From: Massilia phosphatilytica | GTDB lineage: Bacteria > Pseudomonadota > Gammaproteobacteria > Burkholderiales > Burkholderiaceae_D | NCBI RefSeq assembly: GCF_002968015.1 | Contig: NZ_PUIP01000001.1 | Location: 434,001 to 498,000 of the forward strand | Reading direction: 5' to 3' | Length of the DNA: 64,000 bases | Part shown: piece after piece, positions 17,783 to 26,253 of the stretch | Numbering within the stretch: position 1 is the first letter of the stretch | Layout: every line of letters starts with the position of its first letter | Made by a program: the position numbers and the translations under genes | Notes under the pieces: generated by a model | The model's database searches: none | What the model was told of the DNA's origin: nothing | What the model saw: the letters and a program-made list of their open reading frames with translations, nothing else

Positions 17783-19012
17783 ATGGCAAGGTCATACGCA
17801 CATCGCATCGCGCTCCTGTTCAATGCAAACAAGGCATTCGATCGCGACGTCATCCTCGGCGTCGCGGATTATCTGTCGGGCACCCGGACCCAATGGGACC
17901 TGTTCCTCGAGGAGGACTTCCGCCTGCGCCTGTCGGGCATCGACAAATGGCAGGGGGACGGCATCATCGCGGACTTCGACGATCCGGTCGTCGCCGCGGC
18001 GCTCGCCGGCACCCGTGTGCCGCTCGTCGCGGTCGGGGGCTCGTACGAGCACCCTATGGACTACCCGGCGGCGGTGCCCTATGTGGCCACCGACAATTTC
18101 AAGGTCATCAAGCTCGCCTATGAGCACCTGATCGAGTCCGGGCTGCGCCATTTCGCGCTGTTCAGCCTCCCTGAGGCCAGCGAAAACCGCTGGGCGCAGG
18201 AGCGCGAGAAGGCCTTTGCGGCACTCATGCAGGGCGATCGCGCCAGGCCGGAAATCTTTCGCGGCCAGTGCACGCGCGCGCCGACCTGGAACCAGGCAGT
18301 GCGGGAACAGATCGCCTGGTTGCACAGCCTCCCGAAGCCGGTCGGCATCATCGGCGTCACTGATGCGCGCGCCCGCCAGTTGCTGCAAGCGTGCGCGCTG
18401 GCCGGCATCGCCGTGCCCGAGCAGGTCGCGGTGGTCGGCATCGACAACGATCCGCTGGCGCGCGTGCTGACCCGCATCCCGATGACGTCCGTGATCCAGG
18501 GCGCGCAGGAGATGGGCCGCACGGCCGCGCACCTGCTCGACCGGATCCTGCATGGCGTACCCCTGGCACACACCCGCATCCTGGTACCGCCCGTGGGCAT
18601 CAACGTCCAGACGTCCTCGCAGCACGTGCCGGCCACGCATCCCCACGTGATGCGCGCCCGCCACTTCATCCGCCAGTACGCCTGCCAGGGCATCAAGACC
18701 GACCAGGTGGCGAACTATGTCGGCATCTCGCGTTCTTCGCTCGAGAGCCATTTCCGGCAGCAGGTCGGCTACAGCGTACACGACGAGATCCTGCGCGCCC
18801 GGCTCGATGCGGCGACCGCCATGCTGGCGCAGGACGACTGCAACCTGGCCGACGTCGCGCACAAGTGCGGATTCACGTCGAGCCAATACATGCACATGGT
18901 GTTCAAGCGAGAACTCGGCTGCACGCCGCGCGGCTACCAGCAGCGTGCACGCAAGTCGGAACGCGTTCACCACGCCCGCGATCATTTCGAATCCCGCCTC
19001 CACGCTGCCTGA
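17783..19012 (+). CDS. XylR-like regulator (LacI-type sensor fused to AraC helix-turn-helix)
   Basis: A 409-residue transcription factor with an unusual order. An N-terminal periplasmic-binding-protein-like sugar sensor (about 1-285; HRIALLFNANKAFDRDVILG, VPYVATDNFKV, VAVVGIDNDPLARVLTRIPM) is followed by a C-terminal AraC double helix-turn-helix (about 305-400; VANYVGISRSSLESHFRQQV, HKCGFTSSQYMHMVFK). This is the architecture of E. coli XylR (392 residues). ATG 17783 has GGAG seven bases upstream; TTG 17771 is unlikely. It begins 48 bases after TBDR 2 and is followed by polygalacturonase. No xylose catabolic genes are nearby, so its effector may be a pentose or a galacturonate-related sugar. 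Confidence 0.9.
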   Translation: MARSYAHRIALLFNANKAFDRDVILGVADYLSGTRTQWDLFLEEDFRLRLSGIDKWQGDGIIADFDDPVVAAALAGTRVPLVAVGGSYEHPMDYPAAVPYVATDNFKVIKLAYEHLIESGLRHFALFSLPEASENRWAQEREKAFAALMQGDRARPEIFRGQCTRAPTWNQAVREQIAWLHSLPKPVGIIGVTDARARQLLQACALAGIAVPEQVAVVGIDNDPLARVLTRIPMTSVIQGAQEMGRTAAHLLDRILHGVPLAHTRILVPPVGINVQTSSQHVPATHPHVMRARHFIRQYACQGIKTDQVANYVGISRSSLESHFRQQVGYSVHDEILRARLDAATAMLAQDDCNLADVAHKCGFTSSQYMHMVFKRELGCTPRGYQQRARKSERVHHARDHFESRLHAA

Positions 19013-19143
19013 TTGCGAAATCCATCAACCGCCATTTCATTTCTCGCCAAATCACGGTGCGCGGACCGCGCACCGGATGAGCTGTCTGTTACGATTTTTC
19101 GACTATCGGGACAGCGGGCAATGTCGCCCGCCGAGGAGACAAG

Positions 19144-20397
19144 ATGAACATTCGCGTATTGACGGCACTGGCGATCCTGGCCTGGTGCGCAGCACCGGGC
19201 AGCGCCTTCGCGGACAAGCTGTGCGACGTGAAAGACTATGGCGCGAAGGGCGACGGCGTCACCAAGGACACCGTCGCCATCCAGAAGGCGATCGACGACT
19301 GCGCCTCCGCCGGCGGCGGCAAGGTGGTGCTGGCCGGCGCGCCGATGTACGTCAGCGGCCCGCTGGCGCTGAAGAGCCGCATCACGCTGTCGGTCGCCGC
19401 CGGGACCACCCTGGCCGGCAGCGAGGACCACGCCGATTACGCACCCGTGCAGGAGCTGGGCGAAGCCGCGCGCCGGTCCCTGCTTTCATCGGACAATGCG
19501 ACCGACATCACCATCAACGGCGGCGGCACCATCGACGGGCGCGGGCAGTCCTGGTGGCCCGACCGTTCGCCCGCCAACCGGCGCCCGCGCCTGATCGTGT
19601 TCCGCCACTCCAGCCGCATCCTGATGGAGGACATCACGGTCCAGAACTCGCCCAGCTGGCAGATCGTGCCGTACTACAGCGATCACCTGACCTTCCGGAA
19701 CATGCGGATCCTGGCACCCGACCGTGTCTCGCACAACACCGACGGCATCGATCCGTTCTCGTCCAGCCATGTGCTGATCGACCACGTGACGATTGATACC
19801 GGCGACGACAATGTCGCCATCAAGAGCGGCCAGCCGAATTCGCCGGGCGGTGACGCGCCGAGCCACGACATCACGATCCGCGACAGCACTTTCCTGCACG
19901 GCCACGGCCTGTCAATCGGCAGCGAAGTGGCCGGCGGCGTGTACAACGTCCTGGCCGAGCGCATCCGGTTCAAGGGCACCGGGACCGGCGTGCGAATCAA
20001 GTCGAACCGCGACCGCGGCAACATCATCAAGAACCTCGTCTATCGGGATTTGCACATGGAAGATGTCGGCACGCCGATCCTGATCAGCGAGTTCTATCCG
20101 AAGATCCCGGAAGTCATCGACGCGCAGCCGGTCGGGCGCCTGACGCCGCGCTTCTCCGACATCACGATCGAGAACCTCACCGCGACGGGAGCAACGCGGG
20201 CCGCAGTGATCGTCGGTCTTCCGGAATCACCGGTCACGGCGCTCAAGCTCTCCCACGTACATATCGAGGCGGAAAAGGGCGCGGCCGTCCAGTACGCGCA
20301 CATGACGACCTCGGACGTCATCGTGAAAGCAGCGCAGGGAAGCGCCTATCTGATCGGCCCCGATGTGCGGGGCCTCGACCCGGGCGTTGGCCGCTAA
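19144..20397 (+). CDS. GH28 polygalacturonase, secreted
   Basis: A 417-residue enzyme with a signal peptide (about 1-23, ending GSAFA). It hydrolyses alpha-1,4 bonds between galacturonic acid residues in de-esterified pectin, or in xylogalacturonan/rhamnogalacturonan. The parallel beta-helix carries all GH28 signature groups: NTDGIDPF (about 197), GDDNVAIKSG (Asp pair about 221-222), GHGLSIGSE (His about 254) and RIKSN (Arg about 284). GAGGAG precedes the start. A perfect 9-base-pair hairpin lies upstream at 19055-19075. It is followed after 43 bases by the GH2 gene, presumably in one operon. With the pectinesterase it defines the locus as pectin-directed. Confidence 0.95.
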   Translation: MNIRVLTALAILAWCAAPGSAFADKLCDVKDYGAKGDGVTKDTVAIQKAIDDCASAGGGKVVLAGAPMYVSGPLALKSRITLSVAAGTTLAGSEDHADYAPVQELGEAARRSLLSSDNATDITINGGGTIDGRGQSWWPDRSPANRRPRLIVFRHSSRILMEDITVQNSPSWQIVPYYSDHLTFRNMRILAPDRVSHNTDGIDPFSSSHVLIDHVTIDTGDDNVAIKSGQPNSPGGDAPSHDITIRDSTFLHGHGLSIGSEVAGGVYNVLAERIRFKGTGTGVRIKSNRDRGNIIKNLVYRDLHMEDVGTPILISEFYPKIPEVIDAQPVGRLTPRFSDITIENLTATGATRAAVIVGLPESPVTALKLSHVHIEAEKGAAVQYAHMTTSDVIVKAAQGSAYLIGPDVRGLDPGVGR

Positions 20398-20440
20398 GCG
20401 CCGGGCGTCTCCTCATCACATAACCGGAACGGTAAACACG

Positions 20441-23400
20441 ATGTCAATCTCAATGAACCGCCGCGGCATGCTGCGCATGTCGGCGGCACTGGGCCTGGTC
20501 GGTAGCGTCAAGGCGATGGGCCTGGATCACGGCGCGAACGCGCACCCCGCCATGGCGGGACTGCATGCCATCGCCGACGAGGGCTGGACCCTCTGGCTCG
20601 ACCGCGCCGCCGAATGGCAGCAGGACGAGATTCACCTGCCGGAGCAGGTGCCGCCACTGTCCGCGCTGCCGGTCAACCGTCCGACCGGCGGCTGGGAAGC
20701 GCTCTACCATGGGCAGGGCCTGGCCGTCACCCTTCCGACCACGGTCGAGGAACACTTCTGGGGCCGGTTTGGCGAGCGGCCCTATACCGCCGACGAATAC
20801 CGCTATGCCGAGGACGATCCGGTTCCACAGAACGGCGCGGTGCCCGGCGTGTCGTGGTGGTGGAAGATGGTCGACATTCCCGCGTCGGCGCAGGGACGGC
20901 AGGTGTGGCTGCACATCCGCGGCGCCCGCATGCGCGCCGAAGTCTTCCTGAACGAGATGCTGGTCGGCTATTCGATCATGTCGGAACTGCCCATCGACTG
21001 CGACCTGACGGCCGCCATGAAGCCCGGCCAGCCGAACCGCCTGGCCATCCGCATCACCAATCCCGGCGGACGCTTCGACTGGAAGGATTCCAACAACACC
21101 GCCTGGGGCCAGGTCCGGCTCTATCATTCGCATGGGTTCGGCGGCATCGACCGCGGCATGCAGCTGAGCGTGCACCCGATGGAGGGCCGTATCCGCGATG
21201 CCTGGGTGCTCAACACGCCCGATCCGCGCGTCGTCACCGTGCACGCCGAGATCGCGACCCGCCAGGTGGTCAGGCCCGCCGACCTGAGTGCCACGGTGCT
21301 GGACGTCACCGGCGCCAGTGTGCCGGCGCAGGTGACGATCGAGCGGCTCGACAGCGCCGCCGGCGTCACCGTGGCGCGCCTGCGCGTGCACGCGCCGTCG
21401 GCGCGGCAGTGGGATATCGACACCCCGCATCTTTACCACGTGCAGCTGCAATGGAAGGCGGGGACGGCGGCCGACACGCGCGCCGTACGCTTCGGCTTCC
21501 GCTGGTTCGCCGCCGAGGGCATAGGCAAAAATGCGATGTTCCGTCTCAACGGCCGCCGCATCAAGCTGTACACGGCCATTTCGTGGGGATACTGGGGCTA
21601 CAACGGGCTGTTCCCGACGCCGGAACTGGCGCGCCGCGAAGTCGTGGCCGCGAAGGCGCTGGGCCTGAACTCGCTTAGCTTCCACCGCAACGTGGGTAAG
21701 CCGGAGGTGCTCGACATCCAGGACGAACTGGGCCTGACCCGCACGATGGAACCAGGCGCGGGGCGCATGGCGATCGGCAGGACGCTCAAGCCGGGCGAGC
21801 GCCTGGCGCCGGCGGAGGCGTTCAGCCGCGACTTCATGGTTTCGAAATGCAAGGCCATGGTGCGCGCCCTGCGCTCGCATCCGTCGCTGGTCCACTACAC
21901 GTTGCAGAACGAGGTGTCGGCCGATCTCGCCAATCCCGACGTCGAAACCGTGCTGCGCGCCATGCACGACCTCGACCCCAGCCGCAGCGTGATCCTCAAC
22001 GACGGCTTCGTGGGTCGCGGCGCCGCGCAGGCGATGTTCCTGCCTTACGACGATCATTATTACCGCTCCGACGTCGAGAAAGCCGGCGGCTGGTGGGTCA
22101 ATCACCAGGGCGCGGGCGACCAGTGGTACGACAAATTCTATGCCGACAAGGAGAATTTCATCCATCGTCAGACCATGCCCGAGGCGATCGTCGAATTCGG
22201 CGAGATGGAAGGCTGCGCGGTCGGCGACAACCATGCACGCATGATCGCCGACATCCAGCGGCACGGCGGCAAGAGCTACGACCTCGAGGACCACGTGGCG
22301 ATCGCGAACGGCGCCGCCGATTTTCTCGACAAGTGGGGTTTCCGCAAGGCCTTCCCGAGCGCCGAGAGCTACTTCCTCGCGGTCGGCAAGAGGCAGTACG
22401 ACGCCTGGCAGAACTACCTGGAGAACATCCGGATCTGCGACCAGGTCGACATGGCCGCGATCAGCGGCTGGGAATCGACGGCGATCGAGAACCACTCGGG
22501 CATCGTCGACAACCTGCGCTACTTCCACGCCGATCCGGACCTGATCCGCGTCAGCCTGCTGCCGGTGCGTCCGGTGGCCAAGCAACGCCGCTATGCCTAC
22601 GCGACCGGCGAGGCGGCGGAACTGGACATCTGGCTGCTGAACGACACCGGCAAGCCGCTGTCCGGCACGCTGACATTGAGCGTGACCGACCCGGACGGGC
22701 AGTCGCTTCGGGTCGGCAAGTACGCTGTGCCGGCCAATGTCGCGGATCAGTTCAGCTACCTCGTGGCCGAACGTGTGCAGGGGCCGACCTTCGCAAAGCC
22801 GGGCGCGCACACCGTCCGTCTCGAATTGTCCGGACGGCCGGACGTCACGTTCGCGCGTGCCCTGTGGGTCACGCGGACGGACGTCGCGCCGGCCGCCCGG
22901 ACGCTACGTATCGGCGTCTCCGGCATCGCGCGCGGCCTGCGCGAGCGCCTGGCGGCCTTGCCAGGTGTGGCGATCGAAGACTTCCGGGCGGACCGCGCTT
23001 ACGACGGCCTGGTCGCGTCTGGCCTGAAGGCCGCTGACATCGTCCAGCGCCAGATCGGCGACCAGACCGGCCTCGAGGCTGCGCCGAAAAAGGGCGCCAA
23101 GCCGAAGCTGGTGCCGGGCGAACTGCCGCCCGAGGTGCTGGCCGCGGTCCGGCAAGGCCTGCCGCTGCTGGCCATGGTGCCGGAAGACGGGCTGGCGGAC
23201 GGCGTCGCCAGACAGCTGTCGAGCCTGGGCCTGTTCGAATATACCGGCCAGGTCGGCGACCTGCGCGCGCCGTGGATGGGCAACTGGAACATCCTGCGCG
23301 CGCATCCCGTGTTCGAGGGCGTGCCCGCCGACATGGCCGCCGGGGTCTGGCACCAGATCCCGGGACAACCGTCGAACGGCCTGGTCGTCGATGGCGACGG

Positions 23401-23569
23401 CATCGACGTGATCGCCGCCTACAGCCGCGACCACGACCGCCGCCTGGGCGCCGCGAGCTTCACCGTACGCAAGGCGGGGGCGAAGGTATTGTTCCACCGC
23501 TTGCCGGACATGGCGCCCCCCCTGCAGACGCGCTTCCTGCTGAACGCGCTGCGCTGGCTGGCCACCTGA
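20441..23569 (+). CDS. GH2-family glycosidase, Tat-exported, with extra C-terminal domain
   Basis: A 1042-residue protein with a twin-arginine-like leader (MNRRGMLRMSAALGL). The order is sugar-binding jelly roll (about 110-290, including VSWWWKMVDIPASAQGRQVW), immunoglobulin-like domain, then TIM barrel. The acid/base is the Glu of HYTLQNEV (about 491) and the nucleophile lies in VEFGEM (about 585). From about residue 820 onward there is an additional alpha/beta domain (RTLRIGVSGIARGLRERLAA) resembling the amidotransferase-like or trimerisation domains of other glycosidases; this is unusual for GH2. Function could be beta-galactosidase, beta-glucuronidase or exo-arabinosidase type. The start at 20441 is uncertain; 20453 is an alternative. 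Likely an operon partner of GH28. Confidence 0.85.
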   Translation: MSISMNRRGMLRMSAALGLVGSVKAMGLDHGANAHPAMAGLHAIADEGWTLWLDRAAEWQQDEIHLPEQVPPLSALPVNRPTGGWEALYHGQGLAVTLPTTVEEHFWGRFGERPYTADEYRYAEDDPVPQNGAVPGVSWWWKMVDIPASAQGRQVWLHIRGARMRAEVFLNEMLVGYSIMSELPIDCDLTAAMKPGQPNRLAIRITNPGGRFDWKDSNNTAWGQVRLYHSHGFGGIDRGMQLSVHPMEGRIRDAWVLNTPDPRVVTVHAEIATRQVVRPADLSATVLDVTGASVPAQVTIERLDSAAGVTVARLRVHAPSARQWDIDTPHLYHVQLQWKAGTAADTRAVRFGFRWFAAEGIGKNAMFRLNGRRIKLYTAISWGYWGYNGLFPTPELARREVVAAKALGLNSLSFHRNVGKPEVLDIQDELGLTRTMEPGAGRMAIGRTLKPGERLAPAEAFSRDFMVSKCKAMVRALRSHPSLVHYTLQNEVSADLANPDVETVLRAMHDLDPSRSVILNDGFVGRGAAQAMFLPYDDHYYRSDVEKAGGWWVNHQGAGDQWYDKFYADKENFIHRQTMPEAIVEFGEMEGCAVGDNHARMIADIQRHGGKSYDLEDHVAIANGAADFLDKWGFRKAFPSAESYFLAVGKRQYDAWQNYLENIRICDQVDMAAISGWESTAIENHSGIVDNLRYFHADPDLIRVSLLPVRPVAKQRRYAYATGEAAELDIWLLNDTGKPLSGTLTLSVTDPDGQSLRVGKYAVPANVADQFSYLVAERVQGPTFAKPGAHTVRLELSGRPDVTFARALWVTRTDVAPAARTLRIGVSGIARGLRERLAALPGVAIEDFRADRAYDGLVASGLKAADIVQRQIGDQTGLEAAPKKGAKPKLVPGELPPEVLAAVRQGLPLLAMVPEDGLADGVARQLSSLGLFEYTGQVGDLRAPWMGNWNILRAHPVFEGVPADMAAGVWHQIPGQPSNGLVVDGDGIDVIAAYSRDHDRRLGAASFTVRKAGAKVLFHRLPDMAPPLQTRFLLNALRWLAT

Positions 23570-23871
23570 CGGGTAATGCCGCCGGCCTGCCGCTAGCGGT
23601 GTCGCGGCGAGCGAGGCATTGGGCAAGATGTGCCATATGCCATGCGCGATGGTGACATTGGTGATGGCCAGGACTGTATTCGACTCCCGTCCTCGCCTCC
23701 AGCATTCCTGTACATCAGCGCCTCAGCGCTGATCTACGTCTGCAGCCCACGATACCCGCGAATCTGCCTTACCTTGTTCCAAGCGTAACTCTTGCGTACA
23801 CTGATCTATTCTGCATGTCTGCAACCGGCATGATGTTCTCCTTCCAGCGCCGCGACTGCAGCCGAACTACC
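23570..23871. other. 302-base intergenic stretch with att-like sequence and hairpin
   Basis: No gene was found. Bases 23679-23704 (TTCGACTCCCG, then CGCCTCCAGCA) resemble the 3' end of bacterial tmRNA or tRNA genes from T-loop to CCA, with a small insertion. The matching 5' half is absent, so no RNA is encoded. ATCAGCGC at 23714-23721 and GCGCTGAT at 23726-23733 form an 8-base-pair hairpin without a T-run. The position, between the pectin locus and a lower-GC cassette, suits an old integration boundary; this is inference. Confidence 0.4.
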
Positions 23872-24669
23872 TTAACCGGCAGTCTGGGGTTTCAGCATCG
23901 ATCCGACCAGGCGCGTTGCCGCCTCGCGCGATAACAGGCGGGGCAGCATGCCGAGAAGGCGGTTCGCGCCACCAGTCACTATGTGACTTTTCCCGCGATC
24001 GAGTGCTCGCAGGCTCGTCTCCACCACCACACTGGGCGACATCCGCTTGCCGACAGCGGCTTCCTTGGCGCCTACGACATCAAAAAATTCGGTGTCGGTT
24101 GCGCCCGGACATACGGCGAGAACCCGGACCTGGCGCGAACGATTCTCCGCCCACAGCGCTTCGGAGAACGATAACGCAAACGCCTTGGTCGCGCCGTAGA
24201 TTGCCATATGCGGTAGAGGCTGCAGAGCAGCGGTGGATGCGACATTGATGATGGCCCCGTCACGGCGCTTCAGCATTCCCGGTAATGCCGCATACGTTAG
24301 CTCTACCATGGCTTTGCAATTGAGTGAAATTTCTTCTAGCTGTCGTTCAAGGGGAGTCGTTTCAAACAGGCCATAGGTCGCAAACCCGGCATTGTTGATC
24401 AGGACTTCCGGCTCCAGCTCCAGTTCACAGGCTCGCCGATGAACCGCACGCGCAACGCCCGGTACACTGAGGTCCGCACCAATGACTTCAGTGCGGATAC
24501 CGTGACGTTCCGACAGCTGCCGCGCAAGCACCACAAGTCGGTCTTCCCTTCGCGAAACCAGCACGAGATTTGCACCGCGCGCGGCCAGCGCGTGCGCAAA
24601 TACAGCGCCGATGCCGGAGGACGCGCCGGTGACGAGGGCCGCTTTGTTGCGATATTCGAAGGATTTCAT
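23872..24669 (-). CDS. Short-chain dehydrogenase/reductase (SDR), MerR-controlled
   Basis: A 265-residue classical SDR. The Rossmann motif TGASSGIG is near residue 15, followed by NNAG, a catalytic Ser in IINVASTAAL and the YGATK active site near residue 155. The substrate is unknown. The C-terminal tail (GGANRLLGMLPRLLSREAAT) resembles SDRs annotated as DltE-like or general oxidoreductases. GC content and codon use are visibly lower than in the flanking genes (for example many AAT, ATT and TTT codons). Together with the divergent merR-type gene this looks like an acquired two-gene cassette. Its promoter has the 20-base spacer and dyad expected for MerR activation. Confidence 0.92.
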   Translation of the reverse strand: MKSFEYRNKAALVTGASSGIGAVFAHALAARGANLVLVSRREDRLVVLARQLSERHGIRTEVIGADLSVPGVARAVHRRACELELEPEVLINNAGFATYGLFETTPLERQLEEISLNCKAMVELTYAALPGMLKRRDGAIINVASTAALQPLPHMAIYGATKAFALSFSEALWAENRSRQVRVLAVCPGATDTEFFDVVGAKEAAVGKRMSPSVVVETSLRALDRGKSHIVTGGANRLLGMLPRLLSREAATRLVGSMLKPQTAG

Positions 24670-24704
24670 CGGACGATTTGCTCCACAGATATGTTAGGAT
24701 TTTC

Positions 24705-24736
24705 AGCGTAAACCATGGACTATGCTCCACGGTCAA
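24705..24736 (-). promoter_or_regulatory. MerR-type promoter/operator of the SDR gene
   Basis: On the minus strand TTGACC (-35; 24736-24731) and TACGCT (-10; 24710-24705) are 20 bases apart. Between them lies the dyad ACCNTGGA-N6-TCCANGGT (24712-24733). An over-long 19-20 base spacer with a dyad is the hallmark of promoters activated by MerR-family regulators through DNA untwisting. Confidence 0.75.
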
Positions 24737-24798
24737 GCGCCGCATATGCAGTATCTGCAGACAATTGCCGGAGCCAATATCTAGACGAATGGAGATGT

Positions 24799-25164
24799 AT
24801 GCGAATAGGAGAAATCGCTCAGCGCGCCGGCGTATCCCGTGACACCGTCCGTTTCTATGAACGGTTGGGACTGTTGGAGGAAGTCTCGCGCCCACATTCG
24901 ACGAATACCTATAAGGCCTATTCAACGACCGCGTTGCGCCGGATAGAACTCATCAGTCATGCCAAAAAACTCGGCTTCACCCTGCGCGAAATTACCGAGG
25001 TGATCCAAGCCTGGGAGCAAAACGATCTTGCCGTCGACGCCAAAAAAGCGCTAATACAGGAAAAGATCGCCCAGGTCGATCAAAAGGCCGAGTCTTTGGC
25101 GACAATCCGCGCAAGCCTGGTCGACGCGCTTGGCAAAGTCGAGTCCGGTTGCCATGACGAGTAG
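24799..25164 (+). CDS. MerR-family transcriptional regulator
   Basis: A 121-residue regulator. The N-terminal winged helix-turn-helix is MRIGEIAQRAGVSRDTVRFY, then RLGLLEEVSRP and LRRIELISHAKKLGFTLREI. A coiled-coil dimerisation helix runs from about residue 75 to 110, and the protein ends SGCHDE. Metal-sensing MerR proteins have two or more conserved cysteines around this helix. Here I see only one near the C-terminus, so metal sensing is not supported and an organic or redox signal is possible. ATG 24799 is preferred; the open frame extends upstream to 24715 through the operator, which is unlikely to be coding. It is divergent from the SDR gene, its probable target, and has a GGAG site four bases upstream. 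Confidence 0.88.
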   Translation: MRIGEIAQRAGVSRDTVRFYERLGLLEEVSRPHSTNTYKAYSTTALRRIELISHAKKLGFTLREITEVIQAWEQNDLAVDAKKALIQEKIAQVDQKAESLATIRASLVDALGKVESGCHDE

Positions 25165-25203
25165 CACGCTTACCGTTCATTTGACTGGTCTCCCATGAAA
25201 TAG

Positions 25204-26235
25204 CAGATCGTGCTGCTGGCGGGTCTGGCCTGCGTACTGGCGGTCGGTTTCGGTATCTGGATCACGTGTTCGATCACGGGGCCGCTGCGGCAGGCTGTCC
25301 GGGTGGCGCGCACCGTCGCGGGCGGCGACTTGAGCAGCGAGATCGACGTGGGCGCGCGCGACGAGATCGGCGAGCTGCTGCGGGCGTTGAAGCAGATGAA
25401 CGACGGCCTGCGCGGAATCGTGAGCGAAGTCCGCGGCGGCACCGATGCGATCGCCGACGCGGCCCGCGAGATCGCGCACGGGAACATGGACTTGTCCGGA
25501 CGCACCGAGCAGCAGGCCAGCGCCCTGGAAGAAACGGCGTCCACCATGGAGGAATTGAGCGCCACGGTCAGCCGCAACGCCACGCACGCCAGCGCGGCGC
25601 GCGGCCGCGCCCAGGAAGCGAGCAGCATTGCGGGCGACGGCAGCGTGGTCGTCGAGCGGGTGGTGCGGACGATGGAAGCGATCGACGCCGCGTCACTGCG
25701 CATCGCGGAGATCACGGGCGTGATCGATGGCATCGCCTTCCAGACGAATATCCTGGCGTTGAACGCCTCGGTGGAGGCGGCGCGCGCGGGCAACCTGGGC
25801 CTCGGTTTCGCGGTCGTGGCCGGCGAGGTGCGCACGCTGGCCCAGCGTGCCGCCATGGCCGCGCAGGACATCAAGCGCCTGGTCGGGGATGCGCGTGCCA
25901 GCGTGGAAAGCGGCAGCGCGCTGACCCTGCAGGCCGGCGCCACGATGCGGGATGTCGTGGGCAGCGTCGCCGGCGTCGCCGCGATGATGAGCGAGATCGC
26001 GGCGGCCAGCGCCGAGCAGAGCAGTGGCCTGGAGCAGGTGAACTCGGCGGTGCTCCAGATGGATGCGGGCACCCAGCAGAACGCCGCGCTGGTCGAGCAG
26101 GCCGCGGCCGCCGCGCAGGCCTTGCACGACCGCGCGGCCCACCTCGCGCAACTGGTCAGCACCTTCCGGCTCGACAGCCGCGCTGGCGCGCCGGCGCCGG
26201 TGGTAAGCTTGCTGCAAAGGCGCGTGGCCGCCTGA
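25204..26235 (+). pseudogene. Methyl-accepting chemotaxis protein lacking its N-terminal half
   Basis: The frame codes for the second membrane segment ([20 protein letters not shown]), a HAMP domain ([20 protein letters not shown] and [10 protein letters not shown]), and the complete cytoplasmic signalling domain with hairpin tip ([20 protein letters not shown]). The first membrane segment and periplasmic sensor are missing. A TAG at 25201 closes the frame, and the only start is a GTG at 25210 without a ribosome binding site. Such receptors are normally over 500 residues. It directly follows the low-GC merR gene, so insertion of that cassette probably deleted its 5' part. A short sensor-less receptor being expressed cannot be excluded. 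Confidence 0.7.
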
Positions 26236-26253
26236 GTGACCAGAAAGGGACGC

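Noticed and set aside
19055..19075. Terminator before the polygalacturonase gene
   Set aside because: The stem is perfect (9 base pairs) but no T-run follows; it may be a regulatory or REP-like hairpin.
23671..23704. A tRNA or tmRNA gene
   Set aside because: Only a 3'-end-like stretch exists. The T-stem does not pair and no acceptor or anticodon part is found upstream.
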